Origin: Olleya sp. Hel_I_94
Lineage (GTDB): Bacteria > Bacteroidota > Bacteroidia > Flavobacteriales > Flavobacteriaceae
Assembly: GCF_007827365.1 (NCBI RefSeq)
Contig: NZ_VISI01000002.1
Coordinates: 67,001 to 131,000 of the forward strand
Direction of reading: 5' to 3'
Length of the DNA stretch: 64,000 bases
Shown piece by piece: positions 7,197 through 17,583 of the stretch (the first letter of the stretch is position 1; the number at the start of each line of letters is the position of its first letter). The translations under genes and the position numbers were made by a program. A model generated the notes under the pieces. The model searched no databases. It worked only from the letters and a program-made list of their open reading frames with translations, and had not been told where the DNA came from.

Positions 7197-9608
7197 TTAT
7201 CTTAACTTAGGAAAACGACTAGGATTAGACTCGTGCATAACCGCGTAAACTGCTTCAAAAACATCTTCTGTTGAAGGTTTAGAGAAGTAATCTCCATCAG
7301 TACCATAAGCTGGTCTATGTGGTTTAGCAGCTAATGTTTTAGGTTGGCTATCTAAATGCTTATATGCATTTTGAGTGTTAATTATTTGATCTAATATATA
7401 TGCGGATGCTCCACCAGGAACGTCCTCATCTATAACCATTAAGCGGTTGGTCTTTTTGACACTGTTTACAATGTCGTGATTAATATCAAAAGGTAGTAAA
7501 GATTGTATGTCAATAATTTCTGCATCAATACCAACTTCAGCTAGTTCTTTGCCAGCTTGTTGAACAATTCTTAAAGTTGATCCATAAGATACTAAAGTAA
7601 TATCTGCACCTTCCTTGATAGTTTCAACAACTCCAATAGGTGTTGTAAACTCTCCAATATTAGATGGTAATTTCTCTTTTAATCTATAACCGTTAAGACA
7701 CTCTACAATTAAGGCAGGCTCGTCACTTTTTAAAAGTGTATTGTAAAAACCTGCAGCTTTGGTCATGTCTCTTGGTACCAATACATGAATCCCTCTAACT
7801 AGATTTAAAACGCCACCCATTTGCGAACCTGAATGCCAAATACCTTCTAGTCTATGTCCACGAGTACGAATAATTAATGGTGCTTTTTGACGACCTTTTG
7901 TTCTGTAACGCAAGGTTGCTAAATCATCGCTAATTATTTGTAAAGCATATAGTATATAATCTAAATACTGAATTTCGGCAATTGGACGTAAACCACGCAT
8001 AGCCATACCAATACCTTGGCCTAAAATGGTCGCTTCTCTAATACCAACATCAGCAACGCGTAATTCGCCATATTTTTCTTGTAAACCTTCTAATCCTTGA
8101 TTAACATCTCCAATGTTACCAGCATCTTCTCCAAATACTAAAGTTTCAGGATATGTATTAAAGATAGCATCAAAGTTTTCTCTTAAAATAACACGTCCAT
8201 CAACATCTTCAGTTTTACTGTCATAAGTTGGTTTAATTTCTTTTATATGAATCGCAGAAGTTGAACTTTCGTTATGTAAATCAGAACTATACAAGGGTTG
8301 TACCTTGGTAAAAAAGGTGTCAATCCAGTCTAATAATTGTTGTTTTTCTGAAGAATTTTCAGCAATAACATAACGCAACGCTTTTCTAGCAGCAGATACA
8401 GCGTCTTTTCTGTTAGGCTCTCCAATAGCACTTAAATCGTTTGCAATTTTTTCGATAAACACTTTATTAGAACTAGCTTTAGCAACATTTTTTAATAGCG
8501 CTACTAAATCTTCTTTTTCTGTCAAAGCAGGTTTTAAATAATTAGTCCATGCAGCTTTTTTAGCATCTCTAACTTGCTTTTTAATGTTTTTTTCAATGGT
8601 TTGTAATTCTTCGTCAGTTGCAATGTTGTTTTCTATTAACCAAGCACGCATTTTAAGATTACAATCGTTATTAGCTTCCCACTCTAAACGGTCTTTATCT
8701 TTGTAACGCTCATGCGATCCTGAGGTCGAGTGACCTTGTGGTTGTGTTAGCTCGTTAACATGAATTAAAACAGGTACGTGTTCTTCTCTTGCTATTTTTG
8801 CAGCTTCTTCATAGGTCGCTATTAAATTAGCATAATCCCAACCTTTAACTCTTAGGATTTCATAACCATTATTGTCTTTATCACGTTGAAATCCTTTTAA
8901 GATTTCAGAAATATTTTCTTTTGTTGTTTGGTGTCTTGCATGTACAGAGATTCCGTATTCATCATCCCAAACGCTTATTACCATTGGTACTTGTAATACA
9001 CCAGCAGCATTAATAGTTTCAAAAAACAAACCTTCACTTGTACTTGCGTTTCCTATAGTTCCCCAAGCAATTTCATTACCATTTACAGAAAAATTGGTCG
9101 TATCAATACCTTTAACATTTCTGTAAATTTTTGATGCTTGCGCTAAACCTAATAATCTTGGCATTTGACCTGCTGTAGGTGAGATGTCAGAACTTGAGTT
9201 TTTTTGCTGAGTTAGATTTTTCCAATTTCCGTTTTCATCCACACTATGCGTTGCAAAATGTCCACCCATTTGTCTTCCTGCAGACATAGGTTCTTGCGAT
9301 AAATCTGTATTGGCATATAATCCAGCAAAAAACTGCTGAATTGTTAGCTCTCCAATAGCCATCATAAAGGTTTGATCACGATAGTAACCTGATCTAAAAT
9401 CTCCGTTTTGAAAAGCTTTAGCCATAGCTAATTGAGGGACTTCTTTACCGTCACCAAATATTCCAAATTTAGCTTTTCCGGTTAACACTTCACGACGTCC
9501 TAATAGACTACATTCACGACTGGTTACAGCGATGTGGTAATCTTTAAGAACTTCAGTTTTAAAATCTTCAAAAGACAAGTCTTTTTTATTGTTAACTTTT
9601 GTTTGCAT
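7197..9608 (-). CDS. Fused alpha-beta E1 component of a 2-oxoacid dehydrogenase (branched-chain type)
   Basis: Protein of 803 residues with E1-alpha and E1-beta fused. The first half binds thiamine diphosphate (GNASTSEGLFFE through WDDEYGIS). The second half starts near VFGEDAGNIGDV and contains the transketolase-like pyrimidine and C-terminal domains. It decarboxylates a 2-oxoacid, most likely branched-chain, and acylates the lipoyl E2 partner, which is not in this window. I chose the ATG at 9608: a good promoter lies just upstream of it and inside the longer open frame, which rules out the start at 9665. Pyruvate as substrate is not excluded. Confidence 0.9.
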   Translation of the reverse strand: MQTKVNNKKDLSFEDFKTEVLKDYHIAVTSRECSLLGRREVLTGKAKFGIFGDGKEVPQLAMAKAFQNGDFRSGYYRDQTFMMAIGELTIQQFFAGLYANTDLSQEPMSAGRQMGGHFATHSVDENGNWKNLTQQKNSSSDISPTAGQMPRLLGLAQASKIYRNVKGIDTTNFSVNGNEIAWGTIGNASTSEGLFFETINAAGVLQVPMVISVWDDEYGISVHARHQTTKENISEILKGFQRDKDNNGYEILRVKGWDYANLIATYEEAAKIAREEHVPVLIHVNELTQPQGHSTSGSHERYKDKDRLEWEANNDCNLKMRAWLIENNIATDEELQTIEKNIKKQVRDAKKAAWTNYLKPALTEKEDLVALLKNVAKASSNKVFIEKIANDLSAIGEPNRKDAVSAARKALRYVIAENSSEKQQLLDWIDTFFTKVQPLYSSDLHNESSTSAIHIKEIKPTYDSKTEDVDGRVILRENFDAIFNTYPETLVFGEDAGNIGDVNQGLEGLQEKYGELRVADVGIREATILGQGIGMAMRGLRPIAEIQYLDYILYALQIISDDLATLRYRTKGRQKAPLIIRTRGHRLEGIWHSGSQMGGVLNLVRGIHVLVPRDMTKAAGFYNTLLKSDEPALIVECLNGYRLKEKLPSNIGEFTTPIGVVETIKEGADITLVSYGSTLRIVQQAGKELAEVGIDAEIIDIQSLLPFDINHDIVNSVKKTNRLMVIDEDVPGGASAYILDQIINTQNAYKHLDSQPKTLAAKPHRPAYGTDGDYFSKPSTEDVFEAVYAVMHESNPSRFPKLR

Positions 9609-9628
9609 GTGTAAGGAATTATTTGAAA

Positions 9629-9659
9629 CAAATTTAATCAAAAATTGTCGGTTTAGCAA
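9629..9659 (-). promoter_or_regulatory. Bacteroidota-type promoter for the E1 gene
   Basis: On the minus strand TTG (9659-9657), a 20-base spacer and TAAATTTG (9636-9629) match the consensus. The box lies 20 bases upstream of the ATG at 9608 and decides that start. Confidence 0.65.
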
Positions 9660-9761
9660 TATCAAAAAATCTTAAAATAATGTGAATTATTCAATAATTA
9701 AGCCTTAAGTAGGGTTATTTAATAAATTAATCGCAAAAAAGACTAATCTGCTAAGAATTTA

Positions 9762-12590
9762 TTAATACCAACGTCTGGTAAATAGACCTAATAAAGTTTT
9801 TGGAGATAGGGTAACTATAAACCTAATTTTTTCGTCATAATTAGGTTGTCCTATTTCCCAACCTAAATTAGAGTAGACCGGAAAGTATAGCTCAAAATAA
9901 TCTTCGACAAGATTTAATCTAATACCAGAATCATAAACAAATTCTGGACTAAAATTTTGATTTTTTATAACTCCAGCATCACCATAAAGCATAATATATC
10001 TCCAAAGTGTTGCGCTTGTGTTAACGGTTGTCATCCATTGGTTAGCAAAAGGCTGAGATAGTTTAGATTTAAATCCACCTTCGGCTATTATAATTTGTTG
10101 ACTTAATACTCCAGTTTGTTCGCTTCTACCTAAATAATTATAGTCAAATAAATAGTCTGTAGGTCTGTCTAAAGCAAAACTAAAAAAGTCAGAATCTTGA
10201 TACGTATCATTGTATAAAAACAAACCAGAAAAAACACGTAAATTAAATTGTTTATTACGTTCGTTTAGGTTTCTAAACTCTAACGTAGCCGATATTTTAC
10301 CAAAGTTTTTAGCTACTTGTAAATCTGTAAATAAAGACGCGTAGTCTTTTAAATTATTGTCTACAAGACCATATTTAGCATTAAAGACAGAATATTTTGG
10401 CTCTCCATCTGTTTCAAATTCTCCTGTTGGATCTACCTCTCTATTTATATTTACATATCTAAAAGATAAAAACTCACGTTTATTGTCCCTTAAATCTTTA
10501 TGGTTTCTAAAATTATAATCAATAAAAGGTGTAAAAGAGGTATAGCTTAGGTTTGGTGCATAATTGTAATAATTACCAGATAATCCATAGCGTGTTCTAA
10601 AATTGTCAGTTCCTTCTGGTCTAGCATTATAAATTAAGGAGGCACTACCAACAACTTGATTACTTTTAAATCCATATTTAGGACTTAATTTGTATAGAAA
10701 GTGCTTACTTAAAAGGGTCTTATTGTATAGTTTTAAACCAGGAGATAGTCCATCATAAAAATTATAGTCAAACTCTGGCATAAAAAAGACTTGGTTATAG
10801 TTTGGGTCTTCAATGTCTTTAAATAATCTAAATTGTAAAGGTTTATTGGTTAGAAAAAAGCCATTTAACTTTTTAAAATTGTTACGTTGGTTAAATTCTG
10901 GTATGACATTATCATAGTTTAACGCTAATTGGTCCACGTCTTTATTTGCTATTGTAATGGTTTTATTACCATTAAAACCATCAATCCAAAATTTGGAGGT
11001 AATACTATCGTTTTCTAAAGTAAAAAGCGAAACAGGCATTTTATTATCCCTAAGGTTTTTAAGAGTAATTTTAATAGAGTCTTCTGATTTTTTTATCTTT
11101 TTGATTTTAAAATCTATCTTTTTACTTGTGCTAACATAGTCTTCAAAAAACCAATCAATATTTTTAGGCGTTTTAGATCTAATTATAGTTTCAAAATCTG
11201 CTGGTGTTGTGCGTTTTAATTTAGATTGTTTAACAAAATCACTTAAAGTTTTAGAGACTATAGAGTCACCTATGTAATCATCCAAGTAATTTAATCCAAT
11301 TGCTGCTTTGTATTTGTTAGATATATTTTTATTGAATTTTAATAACGAGTCCTTAGCCATACCAATAGGTTGGTCAATATTTGTACGTGCCATGTGCATG
11401 TATAAAAATGAATATTGGTCGTTAAAATTTAAGTCTGCTGCATGAAACGATCTTACTCCCCAAACATTAGCTAGTTTTCCTAATATTTTTTGGTTAGGAT
11501 AAAAGTTTTCGACGTATTTCATTAAATAGTATACCTGAATACCATCTAGTAACCACTGTTCTTTTCTTGGGTTTATTAACAAAGTGTTTTCTAAATATAC
11601 CTTTAATGTGGTTTTAAGTAATTTTAATTCATATTGAAACGTATCCTCAAAAGGTCTTACAAAGTCAGGAAGTAAATTAAGACCATAAATAGGGTCTTTT
11701 TTGTAATCAATCCAAGTTAATAATACTTTTTCATGTGGATAATCACCTAGGTTTTTGGTAATAAATTGTGCAACTCGATCGGATGCTAATGCTACTTCAG
11801 TAGGTTCTAGACTTTCAGTATCAATATTTGATTCAATATTAAAAAAATCTGTTTCAACTGTTTTGTAATCGTTGTTTTGTACTAGTGATAATTTAGAGTT
11901 TATTCTATTTTCACCTTTAAATGTAGTGGTTGTAACAGTTCCAACTTTATTATTTAGAATATTTAATTCAGATACTGGCGTAAAATTATTTGGATAGGTA
12001 AGTTTAAGGGTAATATTTGCAGGTTCTACAAATAAATCCTCTAAATCTTTATTACTGTAGTAATGCCAAGATCCATCAAACACAGCAGGCGTAATGTACC
12101 AAAAGCGTAGGTTGTAATCCCCAAAGTCAGTGACACCATATCTTGTAAATTTATTATGAGGTATTTGAACAATGTAGGTAAGTGTAATATTATAAGATTG
12201 ATTGGGTTGTAAAGGTGTGTTAAGAGCTACCTTAATAACATCTGGGTGTTTAGCTAAACGTTCAAAAAAAGTAGTTTGATTAGATTGTTTAATACTAGTT
12301 AATGCAGTAAAACCACGATCTTCATTATTTGCAAAATGAAATGTTGTTTTAAACTCATCTGCAAAACGCTCGGCAAGTGGAGTTGTTTTTGAAGAATAGC
12401 TATGACTCCAATCGTTTAAATAGATGGTGTCTAAAACCGTATTACTATTGTTTTTATATTGTATACTTTGCGTTACGTTTATGCTATTTTTTTTAGTATC
12501 AAAAACAGCCTCAATGTCAATAGTATTTTGGCTTAAAGCCGAAATACTAAATAGTATAAAACAAATAAAAATATAATAGTTTAGCTTCAA
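9762..12590 (-). CDS. Degenerate M1 peptidase-like protein with C-terminal outer-membrane barrel
   Basis: Protein of 942 residues with a signal peptide ending near ALSQ. Residues about 20-540 follow the M1 aminopeptidase layout (N-terminal beta sandwich, then a helical catalytic-type domain). WLLDGIQVYYLMKY sits where active enzymes have WLNEG.A.Y, but no HExxH zinc motif is present before it, so it is probably not a classic metallopeptidase. From about residue 560 to the end it is rich in alternating beta strands and finishes RRWY, an aromatic end typical of outer-membrane barrels. Its first codons overlap the stop of the upstream T9SS gene by 4 bases. Role unknown; surface or periplasmic binding is possible. 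Confidence 0.78.
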   Translation of the reverse strand: MKLNYYIFICFILFSISALSQNTIDIEAVFDTKKNSINVTQSIQYKNNSNTVLDTIYLNDWSHSYSSKTTPLAERFADEFKTTFHFANNEDRGFTALTSIKQSNQTTFFERLAKHPDVIKVALNTPLQPNQSYNITLTYIVQIPHNKFTRYGVTDFGDYNLRFWYITPAVFDGSWHYYSNKDLEDLFVEPANITLKLTYPNNFTPVSELNILNNKVGTVTTTTFKGENRINSKLSLVQNNDYKTVETDFFNIESNIDTESLEPTEVALASDRVAQFITKNLGDYPHEKVLLTWIDYKKDPIYGLNLLPDFVRPFEDTFQYELKLLKTTLKVYLENTLLINPRKEQWLLDGIQVYYLMKYVENFYPNQKILGKLANVWGVRSFHAADLNFNDQYSFLYMHMARTNIDQPIGMAKDSLLKFNKNISNKYKAAIGLNYLDDYIGDSIVSKTLSDFVKQSKLKRTTPADFETIIRSKTPKNIDWFFEDYVSTSKKIDFKIKKIKKSEDSIKITLKNLRDNKMPVSLFTLENDSITSKFWIDGFNGNKTITIANKDVDQLALNYDNVIPEFNQRNNFKKLNGFFLTNKPLQFRLFKDIEDPNYNQVFFMPEFDYNFYDGLSPGLKLYNKTLLSKHFLYKLSPKYGFKSNQVVGSASLIYNARPEGTDNFRTRYGLSGNYYNYAPNLSYTSFTPFIDYNFRNHKDLRDNKREFLSFRYVNINREVDPTGEFETDGEPKYSVFNAKYGLVDNNLKDYASLFTDLQVAKNFGKISATLEFRNLNERNKQFNLRVFSGLFLYNDTYQDSDFFSFALDRPTDYLFDYNYLGRSEQTGVLSQQIIIAEGGFKSKLSQPFANQWMTTVNTSATLWRYIMLYGDAGVIKNQNFSPEFVYDSGIRLNLVEDYFELYFPVYSNLGWEIGQPNYDEKIRFIVTLSPKTLLGLFTRRWY

Positions 12591-13852
12591 TTGACTTTTA
12601 CAAACTTTAAAGGTTGAACATTAATATTGTTAAGTGAAATGTAATATATTCCGTTTGATAAATACGAAATATCAACGTTAATAGTTTTGTTGTTTATATA
12701 AATTGTTTTTACAACTTGACCTAACGTGTTATAAATCTTTAAGTTATTGTCTTTTTTAAGCGATGCGTTAATTTTTAAATTTAATAAACTTGAAACCATA
12801 TTGGATCCAATGATCTCGAAAACCGGTTTTTTAACTACCACATCAGGTATGTTTAAAAAGTTTTGATTGGTTTCAATATTTAAAGTAACGGGAAGATGGT
12901 CGCTAAAATTGTGTAAAGACTCTCTAATACTTTCTGAAAACAAAACACCAGAACAATCGTTACTATTTATTGCGCTATTCCAGCAATTTGAGTTGTTATT
13001 GTTACCATATACTTGATAACTATTTGGCGTAAATTGTAATTCCGGATTATTAGTCAAAGAGGTACTAGTTAGTATAAAGTCAAACCTGTCATCAAAACCT
13101 CCTGTAGTACCACCAAGTCCTGTTGCTGTCCTTGTAGATTGTGTAAAAACATCTACATAACTTTGGTTATTGTGCCAACTACCCATCCTGTTTGCTGGAT
13201 CTATAAAGGTAATATTGTTTGTAGGATTGATAAACTCTTGAAAAGCAGGTTCGGAATTTGTGTACACATTAAAATCTCCTGCTAATATAAAATAATCATT
13301 ACTTGAAAAAGTGGATAAGTAAGTTGTTAAATCCTGAGCCATTTGAAAACGTAATTGCTGATTTGTAGTACCACTTGATGCTTTTAAGTGACACACTATC
13401 ACGTTTAAATATATTGGGTCTGTGTCTTGAGTTAGTGTGTTTAACTTTAATTGGTAATGATTAAAGTCTCTGTAAATTGTAGTGACTTGATTTTGTCCTT
13501 CCAAACTAAATTTTGTGCTATCAAAATAGATTAAGTTTTGTAAGTCATTTTGGTCTCCTAAGTTATTATCGCTTGAGTTAAGTGTAAAGTTTGCCATTTG
13601 ATAATTAACATTAATGCTTTGTTGCATCATGTTTAAAATAGCATTTGCTCCAGAGCTATTATTAAGCTCGCAAACCATAAAAAGATCTGGTTGGTAATTG
13701 GATAATATAATGTCTAGCTCGTCTAAGCGATCACTTGCAGGTTCTTGAAGCGGAAAATTTAATAAATTATAAAACATAGTTTTAAAGGTGTCTTGTGCAT
13801 AGACACCTGAAAAACTAAGTAGTATTAATAAGTATAATGTTTTTTTTATCAT
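12587..13852 (-). CDS. T9SS-secreted endonuclease/exonuclease/phosphatase family protein
   Basis: Protein of 421 residues: signal peptide ending GVYAQ, an EEP domain to about residue 330, then a T9SS type A sorting domain (LKIYNTLGQVVKTI ... GIYYISL). Catalytic landmarks are Glu in VCELNN, His in VCHLKA, Asp/Asn in LAGDFNVY and Asp-His in FSDHLPV, so the enzyme looks active against nucleic acids or phosphoesters. It should be exported across the outer membrane and processed at the C terminus. The ATGA overlap with the downstream barrel protein gene indicates translational coupling. Confidence 0.9.
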   Translation of the reverse strand: MIKKTLYLLILLSFSGVYAQDTFKTMFYNLLNFPLQEPASDRLDELDIILSNYQPDLFMVCELNNSSGANAILNMMQQSINVNYQMANFTLNSSDNNLGDQNDLQNLIYFDSTKFSLEGQNQVTTIYRDFNHYQLKLNTLTQDTDPIYLNVIVCHLKASSGTTNQQLRFQMAQDLTTYLSTFSSNDYFILAGDFNVYTNSEPAFQEFINPTNNITFIDPANRMGSWHNNQSYVDVFTQSTRTATGLGGTTGGFDDRFDFILTSTSLTNNPELQFTPNSYQVYGNNNNSNCWNSAINSNDCSGVLFSESIRESLHNFSDHLPVTLNIETNQNFLNIPDVVVKKPVFEIIGSNMVSSLLNLKINASLKKDNNLKIYNTLGQVVKTIYINNKTINVDISYLSNGIYYISLNNINVQPLKFVKVN

Positions 13853-13860
13853 TAATTGTT

Positions 13861-14550
13861 TTAGAAATTAGGACTTAATCCATAATCCTTATAAAAGTTG
13901 TCTAAAATATCTACAACCTCTTCAGCAGAATCGACTAAATGTATTAAATCTAAGTCACCTTCGCTAATATTTGCAAAACTATCTAAAAGGGTTGTTTTAA
14001 CCCATCCCATTAAACCTTCCCAAAAGTCAGTACCTACAAGTATAATTGGGAATTTTTCAATTTTATTAGTTTGTATTAACGTAATGGCTTCAAATAATTC
14101 GTCTAAAGTTCCAAATCCACCAGGCATTACTACAAATCCTTGGCTGTATTTAACAAACATTACTTTTCTAACAAAAAAGTAGTCAAAGTCTAAACTTTTA
14201 TCAGAATCGATATATGGGTTATCATGTTGCTCAAACGGTAATTCAATATTTAATCCAACAGATGTACCACCTGCTAGATGTGCACCTTTATTACCAGCTT
14301 CCATTATACCAGGTCCACCACCTGTAATTACACCATATCCAGCATCGACTATTTTTGAAGCTATATTTTCTGCTAATTTGTAATATTTATGGTCAGGCTT
14401 AGTACGTGCTGAACCAAAGATTGAAACAGAAGGTCCTATGGCACTCATCTTTTCAAAACCATTTACAAATTCTCCCATGATTTTAAAAATCGCCCAAGAA
14501 TCATTTGTTTTTTTCTCATTCCAACCTTTTGGATGTTTTTCTTCTCTCAT
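13861..14550 (-). CDS. LOG family protein (TIGR00730), cytokinin riboside phosphoribohydrolase-like
   Basis: Protein of 229 residues with a Rossmann fold. GGGPGIMEAGNKGA and PGGFGTLDE are the signature motifs of the LOG family, once annotated as lysine decarboxylases and known in plants and actinobacteria to release cytokinin bases from nucleotide monophosphates. A nucleotide 5'-monophosphate nucleosidase role is plausible. It lies between uvrA and the endonuclease gene on the same strand, 8 bases from the latter, so the three genes to 9762 may form one transcript. Confidence 0.9.
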   Translation of the reverse strand: MREEKHPKGWNEKKTNDSWAIFKIMGEFVNGFEKMSAIGPSVSIFGSARTKPDHKYYKLAENIASKIVDAGYGVITGGGPGIMEAGNKGAHLAGGTSVGLNIELPFEQHDNPYIDSDKSLDFDYFFVRKVMFVKYSQGFVVMPGGFGTLDELFEAITLIQTNKIEKFPIILVGTDFWEGLMGWVKTTLLDSFANISEGDLDLIHLVDSAEEVVDILDNFYKDYGLSPNF

Positions 14551-14622
14551 TATATAACTGTTTATTTTCTATTTATTAGTGTTTAAATATTGGTCTATTG
14601 TAAATGTAATTCATTCCCAATA

Positions 14623-17454
14623 TTATTTTAATTCTTTCTTTAAAAATTTAGCTGTGTAGCTTTTTTTATGCTTAGCAACTACTTCTGGAGTACCTTCTAC
14701 AATAACTTGTCCACCACCTTTTCCGCCTTCATATCCAATATCAATAATATGATCTACGGTTTTAATGACATCTAAATTATGTTCTATAATTAACACTGTG
14801 TTTCCTTTGTCTGCTAATTTGTTTAATACAATCATTAACACTCTAATATCTTCAAAATGGAGACCTGTAGTTGGTTCGTCTAATATATAAAAGGTATTAC
14901 CAGTGTCGCGTTTACTTAACTCTGTAGCCAATTTTATACGTTGAGCTTCTCCACCAGATAGCGTTGTACTTTGTTGTCCCAAGGTAATGTAACCTAATCC
15001 AACATCTTTAATTGTTTTTAGTTTTTTATGAATTTTAGGAATGTTTTCAAAAAAGTCAACCCCTTCATTAATGGTCATGTCTAAAACATCACTTATGCTT
15101 TTTCCTTTATATCTAATCTCTAATGTTTCGCGATTAAAACGCTTACCTTGGCAAGTTTCACATTCGACATACACGTCAGGTAAAAAATTCATTTCAATAA
15201 CACGTAAACCACCACCTTTACAGGTTTCGCAACGTCCTCCTGCAACATTAAAACTAAAACGTCCAGGTTTATAACCACGTATCATGGCTTCTGGTATTTT
15301 AGCAAAAAGGCTACGGATTTCGTCAAATGTTTTGGTGTAAGTTGCAGGATTACTTCTTGGTGTACGACCAATTGGTGATTGATTAATATCAATAACCTTA
15401 TCTATATGCTCTAAACCTTTTATGCTTTTATAAGGCATTGGTTTTTTTACACCATTAAAATAATGTGCATTTAAAATAGGGTAGAGTGTCTCGTTAATTA
15501 AAGTAGATTTTCCGCTACCAGAGACACCTGTAACACCAATCATTTTAGCTAATGGAAATTTAACTGACACATTTTTTAAATTGTTTCCTGTACAGCCTTT
15601 AAGTTCTAAAAAGTGTCCATTTCCTTCGCGTCGTTTTTTTGGTATTTCAATTTCTCTATTACCATTTAAATATTCTGCAGTAAGTGTTTTTTCTTTTAAT
15701 AGCTGCTTAGGTGTCCCTTGACTAATAATTTCTCCTCCATGTTTACCAGCTCTTGGACCAATATCTATAACATGGTCTGCACGCTCAATCATGTCTTTAT
15801 CATGCTCTACAACAATAACAGAGTTACCAATATCACGTAAAGCTACTAAGCTATTAATTAGTTTTTCGTTATCACGTTGGTGTAACCCAATACTGGGTTC
15901 GTCTAATATATACAACACACCAACTAATTGTGATCCAATTTGCGTTGCTAATCTAATACGTTGTGCTTCTCCACCAGATAACGATTTAGAGCTTCGGTTT
16001 AAAGACAAGTAGTCCAAACCAACATCTAATAAAAACTGAAGTCTGGCACTAATTTCTTTTATAATTTCTTCAGCAATTTTGACTTGTTTTTCAGTCAAAT
16101 ACTGAGGTAATGTTTTAAACCATTTAGCTAATTCACTTATATCTTGATTAGCTAATTCGGCAATATTTTTACCATTTACTTTAAAATATAACGACTCTTT
16201 TTTTAGTCTAGCACCTTCACAAACAGGACATTCAATTTTGTCCATATAGTCTTTAGCCCATCGTTTTAGAGAGGTTGACTCAGCATTTTTGTATTGATTT
16301 TCAATAAAGTTAGCAACACCTTCAAAGTCTATTTTATAGTCTCTGGTTATGCCTAAGGTTTTACTTTCAACCGAAAATTTTTCATTACCACCAAACATAA
16401 TAATTTGTTTAGCTTCTTGTGGTATTGATTTATATGGATCGCTTAATTTAAAATTATAGCGTTCTGCAATGGTTTCAAATTGTTTAAAAATCCAGCTCTT
16501 TTTTTCAGGACCATGAGGCGCCAAAGCACCTGTTTTTATGGATAACGTATCGTCTGGGACAATCTTTTTTTCGTTAACCTGATATAATGTTCCAATCCCA
16601 TTACAATTATCGCAAGCACCTTTAGGCGAGTTAAACGAAAAATTATTAGGTTCTGGATTTGGGTAAGAAACACCAGAAGTTGGACACATTAAACTACGAC
16701 TAAAATAGCGCGCTTCCTGTGTGTCTTGGTCAATAACCATCAACACATCATCACCATGATACATGGCTGTATTAATACTTTCGGTTAAACGTTTGTCATT
16801 ATCAACACCATCATCAATTTTAAGTCTATCAATTACAATCTCAATATCATGGTTTTTGTAACGATCCAACTTCATACCTTTAACTAAATCCTTGATTTCG
16901 CCATCAGTACGCACTTTTACAAAGCCTTGTTTAGCAATTTGCTCAAATAACTCGCGATAATGTCCTTTTCTAGAACGCACCACAGGAGCTAAAATGTTTA
17001 TACGCTTGCCTTTATAGCTTTCGGTAATTAATTCTTTAATCTGCTCATCACTGTAGCTTACCATTTTTTCGCCTGTATTATAGCTGTAAGCATCACTACC
17101 TCTAGCATATAAAAGACGTAAAAAATCATAAATCTCAGTAATAGTTCCAACCGTAGATCTTGGAGATTTACTAGTTGTTTTTTGCTCAATAGCGATTACA
17201 GGAGATAATCCATCAATTTTATCAACATCAGGACGCTCTAAACCACCTAAAAATTGTCTCGCGTAAGCAGAAAACGTTTCGATATAACGACGTTGTCCTT
17301 CAGCATAAATGGTGTCAAATGCTAATGACGATTTACCACTACCAGATAAACCAGTAATCACAACTAGTTTTTCGCGAGGAATGGTCACATCAATATTTTT
17401 AAGGTTATGCGCTCTGGCACCTTTAACCTCTATGTTTTCTTCAAAATTACTCAT
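14623..17454 (-). CDS. uvrA: Excinuclease ABC subunit A
   Basis: Protein of 943 residues, the damage-recognition ATPase of nucleotide excision repair. Both ABC modules are complete: Walker A GLSGSGKSS and GVSGSGKST, and two LSGGEAQRI signatures. Zinc modules are visible in CPVCEGAR and in the paired CETCKGG / CETCQGKR. The longer open frame starts at 17505, but the ATG at 17454 gives the usual MSNFEENIEVKGARAHNLKNI opening and is preferred. Neighbours give no functional link. Divergent from the 17584 gene. Confidence 0.97.
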   Translation of the reverse strand: MSNFEENIEVKGARAHNLKNIDVTIPREKLVVITGLSGSGKSSLAFDTIYAEGQRRYIETFSAYARQFLGGLERPDVDKIDGLSPVIAIEQKTTSKSPRSTVGTITEIYDFLRLLYARGSDAYSYNTGEKMVSYSDEQIKELITESYKGKRINILAPVVRSRKGHYRELFEQIAKQGFVKVRTDGEIKDLVKGMKLDRYKNHDIEIVIDRLKIDDGVDNDKRLTESINTAMYHGDDVLMVIDQDTQEARYFSRSLMCPTSGVSYPNPEPNNFSFNSPKGACDNCNGIGTLYQVNEKKIVPDDTLSIKTGALAPHGPEKKSWIFKQFETIAERYNFKLSDPYKSIPQEAKQIIMFGGNEKFSVESKTLGITRDYKIDFEGVANFIENQYKNAESTSLKRWAKDYMDKIECPVCEGARLKKESLYFKVNGKNIAELANQDISELAKWFKTLPQYLTEKQVKIAEEIIKEISARLQFLLDVGLDYLSLNRSSKSLSGGEAQRIRLATQIGSQLVGVLYILDEPSIGLHQRDNEKLINSLVALRDIGNSVIVVEHDKDMIERADHVIDIGPRAGKHGGEIISQGTPKQLLKEKTLTAEYLNGNREIEIPKKRREGNGHFLELKGCTGNNLKNVSVKFPLAKMIGVTGVSGSGKSTLINETLYPILNAHYFNGVKKPMPYKSIKGLEHIDKVIDINQSPIGRTPRSNPATYTKTFDEIRSLFAKIPEAMIRGYKPGRFSFNVAGGRCETCKGGGLRVIEMNFLPDVYVECETCQGKRFNRETLEIRYKGKSISDVLDMTINEGVDFFENIPKIHKKLKTIKDVGLGYITLGQQSTTLSGGEAQRIKLATELSKRDTGNTFYILDEPTTGLHFEDIRVLMIVLNKLADKGNTVLIIEHNLDVIKTVDHIIDIGYEGGKGGGQVIVEGTPEVVAKHKKSYTAKFLKKELK

Positions 17455-17530
17455 AGCATTTAAGTGTTTTTGCCCAGAAATAGACAAAGCTGTAAAGATA
17501 CGCATTTTGTATTTCTTTTAGAAATAGTGT

Positions 17531-17563
17531 TTGTTAGGATTTTATTAATTATCACTATTTTTG
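17531..17563 (+). promoter_or_regulatory. Bacteroidota-type promoter for the 17584 gene
   Basis: TTG (17531-17533), 22-base spacer, TATTTTTG (17556-17563). The -7 box ends 20 bases before the ATG at 17584, which supports that start over the longer open frame. Confidence 0.6.
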
Positions 17564-17583
17564 AAATTATAAAAAAAACGATA

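Noticed and set aside
7197..9665. Longer start of the E1 gene at 9665
   Set aside because: The promoter at 9629-9659 lies inside that extension, and the extra residues do not look like E1 protein.
9762..12590. Active M1 aminopeptidase
   Set aside because: No HExxH-x18-E zinc motif can be found.
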